Origin: a virus
Virus record (IMG/VR): IMGVR_UViG_3300023242_000935
Location: 1-24,558 of that record
Reading direction: 5' to 3' (one strand)
Length of the DNA: 24,558 bases
The notes below the pieces were generated by a model that was not told the DNA's origin, made no database searches, and saw only the letters and a program-made list of their open reading frames with translations. Below are positions 22,614 through 24,558 of this stretch, piece by piece; the stretch's first letter is position 1; the number at the start of each line of letters is the position of its first letter. A program made the position numbers and the translations under genes.

Positions 22614-22651
22614 TATAAATAAAAATAAAATAAAACAAAACAAAACACAAA

Positions 22652-22918
22652 ATGGAAAATTACACACAAAATGGAATAGCTAAAATTAAAGAAGCTAAAA
22701 GAATCTTAAAAAATACAAATGCGGAATGGATAAAAGACTGTTCAATTGATAATGCTATACACTTCACTTGTGGTGATATTTTTGAAGACTTAACACTAAC
22801 ACCAGCTAACGGTAGTTCTTTAATCATAGAGCCTTTGGACGGTTATAACAGATGGACCAAAGTAAATATATTAAATGAATTAAATAAAAAAATGGAAATG
22901 ATAGAAAACCTAGTATAA
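22652..22918 (+). CDS. Unknown small protein with its own strong promoter
   Basis: An 88-residue, slightly acidic protein. It starts MENYTQNGIAKIKEAKRILK and has two cysteines (CSIDNAIHFTCGD, about residues 30-42), an LTLTPANGSSLIIEPLDGYNRW stretch (about 47-68) and a helical end (NILNELNKKMEMIENL). I do not recognise it. A consensus host-type promoter, an A-rich leader and a terminator directly after it make it an independent single-gene unit, expected to be expressed at once after entry. That is typical of small host-interaction or exclusion proteins, but nothing in the sequence proves such a role. Confidence 0.6.
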   Translation: MENYTQNGIAKIKEAKRILKNTNAEWIKDCSIDNAIHFTCGDIFEDLTLTPANGSSLIIEPLDGYNRWTKVNILNELNKKMEMIENLV

Positions 22919-22951
22919 CTGACAAAAAATTATTACACAAATATAGATAAT

Positions 22952-22983
22952 AAAACCCCTCTTAAAATTTTACGAGGGGTTTT
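22952..22983. terminator. Bidirectional rho-independent terminator
   Basis: AAAACCCCTC (22952-22961) pairs perfectly with GAGGGGTTTT (22974-22983) around a 12-nt loop, with A-rich flanks on one side and T-rich on the other. It lies between the converging gene at 22652-22918 and the endolysin gene (stop at 22989), and stops both transcripts. Confidence 0.9.
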
Positions 22984-22988
22984 ATTTA

Positions 22989-23453
22989 TTATATTTTTGA
23001 CAATTGAAAATGCATTCCGTCTTTTCTTTTCCAAACTCCGCCCCATTCAAAACCGCAATCTGTAAAACATTTAACAAATTGCGGTGATAATTTTGGGACC
23101 ATATTTAATTGATTTTCTGCTTGGTTTACATCAACAGCAATGGCCCAACTATGTAAGCTCAATGATGCTAGTGCTCGTTTATTTCTTATAACAAATACGC
23201 CATCCCAAGTTTTTAACTCTTTAGTTAGTCCTCGGCAAATGATTGTTCTAAGTGCATTCCTTAACGGGTTAAGCATATCTTTGTTGACGAATATTCTTTT
23301 TGGAAATCCAATACTTCCTAAAGCAGAAAATCTAACGTGTTTAAACGATTCAATTATATCGTTTTCAACTATCCAAAGTTGAAAATGTTTGTTTTGGGTT
23401 GCCAATAAATTTGGGTCTCCGTATTTTTTTAAAGCTGCCGCTGATGTTACCAT
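22989..23453 (-). CDS. Endolysin, peptidase M15-type (peptidoglycan peptidase)
   Basis: A 154-residue zinc peptidase. The core motif SLHSWAIAVDVN (residues 99-110) supplies H101 and D108 as zinc ligands; the usual glycine at position 104 is alanine here. The end motif GFEWGGVWKRKDGMHFQLSK (134-153) supplies H148 and the E136/W residues near the active site. It cuts peptide crosslinks (L-alanyl-D-glutamate or D-Ala type bonds) of the cell wall to release progeny. There is no signal peptide, so it needs the holin encoded 8 nt upstream. It is the last gene of the leftward late block and is followed by the bidirectional terminator. Confidence 0.85.
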   Translation of the reverse strand: MVTSAAALKKYGDPNLLATQNKHFQLWIVENDIIESFKHVRFSALGSIGFPKRIFVNKDMLNPLRNALRTIICRGLTKELKTWDGVFVIRNKRALASLSLHSWAIAVDVNQAENQLNMVPKLSPQFVKCFTDCGFEWGGVWKRKDGMHFQLSKI

Positions 23454-23461
23454 AATTATTA

Positions 23462-23980
23462 TTATTTAATTTCTGTTTTTACTTTTTTATAAAAATCTAT
23501 TAATTTTTTAACGTGGTCCCATATGTTGAAGCCACATTTAGGTAAGTTCTCGTGAAAAATTGAAAAACCCTCAATTAAACAAAATAAAATAACACAAACA
23601 CTTGCTAGTTCAAATTCACTATCTGAAAAGGTTTCATATTTTACATTCTTAATTGCCAAAATCGTTTGAAATTGCATAATCAAGTAAGGTAAGCCAATGT
23701 AGGTTAAGGCTTTAATTATTGAACCTTTTGCTTTTCTTGATGAAAAACCCTCACCTTTACCAAAAAACCATAAATCATTTGAATTTGATTTTTTCCATTC
23801 AAAATAACTGCCTAAAATTCCCGTTATTAAATCTAAAAAAAACATTATTAGCAAAATATAGCATAAAGCAATAAAATCAACAACCATTGGAATCGCTGAA
23901 ACAGTTGGAATAGTAATGGCAAACCAAAGTGGCTTTTTATGGAGAAAAGACAAAAACATAAAATTTGGTAAAGTGTTCAT
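23462..23980 (-). CDS. Holin of the Bacteroidetes / phage_holin_4-like type
   Basis: A 172-residue membrane protein. Hydrophobic segments at about residues 14-32 and 34-56 (FIALCYILLIMFFLDLITGILG) and about 88-110, then about 122-140. The pattern 'FLDLITGILGSYFEWKK', then 'FSSRKAKGSIIKALTYIGLPYLI' and 'EGFSIFHENLPKCGFNIWD', is the known signature of this holin family. It opens the inner membrane so that the endolysin can reach the wall. The long tandem TTTA tracts before its ATG give an A/T-only leader. It is placed between the small membrane protein gene and the endolysin. Confidence 0.8.
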   Translation of the reverse strand: MNTLPNFMFLSFLHKKPLWFAITIPTVSAIPMVVDFIALCYILLIMFFLDLITGILGSYFEWKKSNSNDLWFFGKGEGFSSRKAKGSIIKALTYIGLPYLIMQFQTILAIKNVKYETFSDSEFELASVCVILFCLIEGFSIFHENLPKCGFNIWDHVKKLIDFYKKVKTEIK

Positions 23981-24018
23981 TTTAATTTATTTAATTTATT
24001 TATTTATTTATTTTATTA

Positions 24019-24333
24019 TTATAAAACATAAGCTATTAAAAAACCTAAATAAGCGAAAATTGTTGAAACGATTATATCGGTTATTGTGTCTTTTCGGCTA
24101 GGTTTTTCTTTTAAACCTTTTTGTTGAAAGTACTCAAATATTCCTGAAAATACAATTGATAAAATAATCACAATTATCGATTGTGGAATAAAGGCTGATG
24201 TTTGAAATTCCCAACCAAACCATTTATCGTTGTATTGTAAATCGTTCCAGCCTGTCCAATTGGTTATTTTTAAAATTACTGTTAATACTAAAGCTATTGG
24301 TAAAGCTAAAGTGTGTTTTTTACTTGTTCTCAT
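24019..24333 (-). CDS. Small membrane protein of the lysis region
   Basis: A 104-residue protein with three hydrophobic segments, about residues 9-24 (LALPIALVLTVILKI), 46-68 (AFIPQSIIVIILSIVFSGIFEYF) and 85-103 (DIIVSTIFAYLGFLIAYVL), joined by a loop with WNDLQYNDKWFGWEFQ (about 29-44). Proteins of this type occur in lysis modules of Bacteroidetes phages, where they may be antiholins or second holins, but the role is not established. It follows the end of the fibre gene by 1 nt (stop at 24335, start at 24333), so it is translationally coupled to it, and is 38 nt upstream of the holin start. Confidence 0.6.
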   Translation of the reverse strand: MRTSKKHTLALPIALVLTVILKITNWTGWNDLQYNDKWFGWEFQTSAFIPQSIIVIILSIVFSGIFEYFQQKGLKEKPSRKDTITDIIVSTIFAYLGFLIAYVL

Positions 24334-24334
24334 A

Positions 24335-24558
24335 TTATACTAAATTAGGGGTTATTTTAATTTCAAAAAGTGTTTTTCTAAAGTTGTCGGAAAGATTGCC
24401 TTTAACGGCAAAAAAGATATAATTATCAACAGCTGGATTAAAAGTATAATCTAAAAACTGATTTTGAGACACTTGCAATATACTTACCGCTTCGTCAGTT
24501 GTGCCTGCAAAAGCCGTTGAAATCCCTCGTAAATTTGTGCCTCTCAAGATTAACTCAC
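24335..24558 (-). CDS. C-terminal part of the tail fibre protein (5' part runs off the right edge)
   Basis: The frame is open at the right edge and ends at TAA 24337-24335, 73 complete codons before the stop. The first in-window candidate start (TTG at 24547) is not convincing, as the frame continues upstream. The sequence GTNLRGISTAFAGTTDEAV and the end NLSDNFRKTLFEIKITPNLV are typical of a beta-rich fibre end. The two bases at the edge complete the one base left over at position 1, giving the codon GGT and an uninterrupted join to the fibre gene at 1-739. So this is most likely the end of that same gene in a circular molecule. Confidence 0.8.
   Translation of the reverse strand, partial: ELILRGTNLRGISTAFAGTTDEAVSILQVSQNQFLDYTFNPAVDNYIFFAVKGNLSDNFRKTLFEIKITPNLV

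Noticed and set aside
24335-24547. Independent 70-residue gene starting at TTG 24547
   Set aside because: The frame stays open to the right edge and joins in frame with the fibre gene at the left edge.
1-24558. Prophage within a bacterial chromosome
   Set aside because: No host gene, integrase, attachment-site pair or tRNA gene is seen, and the late block closes in a circle.

Overview
The window looks like the complete genome of a small tailed phage (siphovirus type) of a Bacteroidetes host, probably a flavobacterium. The DNA is very AT-rich, translation starts sit behind A-rich leaders with no Shine-Dalgarno sequence, and at least one promoter is a close match to the Bacteroidetes consensus (TTG-N20-TACCTTTG at 22583-22613). 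Many proteins belong to families I recognise from Bacteroidetes phages. No bacterial chromosomal gene is visible. A minus-strand gene runs off the left edge (739 to 1) and a minus-strand open frame enters from the right edge (24558 to 24335). Joined, they form one uninterrupted frame of about 320 codons, so the sequence is probably a closed circle, or a circularly permuted or terminally redundant molecule, cut inside a tail fibre gene.

Layout. (1) Control and replication hub, 19745-21089: no genes. It holds a nested-hairpin candidate RNA, a 79-bp direct repeat pair, a T-rich AT-rich tract, five perfect 22-bp iterons, and a 23-bp inverted repeat. (2) Rightward genes, 21144-22918: a small protein, a winged-helix protein that is the best replication-initiator candidate, and two unknowns, ending at a bidirectional terminator. 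(3) Leftward early/middle genes, 19744-16904: a sigma-like factor, a PD-(D/E)XK nuclease-like protein, small unknowns including an FlbD-like protein, a second sigma-like factor and a cysteine-containing protein. (4) Leftward late genes, 16883 down to 1 and around the circle to 22989: small and large terminase, tail terminator-like and HK97 gp10-like neck proteins, a large beta-propeller baseplate protein, a second baseplate protein, tail assembly chaperones with a -1 frameshift, tape measure, protease/scaffold, major capsid protein, tail tube-like protein, an unknown, portal, head-tail adaptor, two fibres, a membrane protein, holin and an M15 peptidase endolysin.

The structural genes are in an unusual order: the tail block lies between the terminase and the capsid block, and the baseplate genes come before the chaperone and tape measure. 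No polymerase, helicase, primase, integrase or recognisable repressor was seen, so replication probably leans on host enzymes recruited at the iteron region.

The main points for a second look are: a two-box element (TTAACAA-N14-CTCTTTAT) in front of four leftward gene groups; the iteron origin with its initiator candidate; the -1 frameshift with a downstream stem; a nested scaffold start inside the protease gene; a protein with 14 propeller blades, half of them recently homogenised; and the structured non-coding region.
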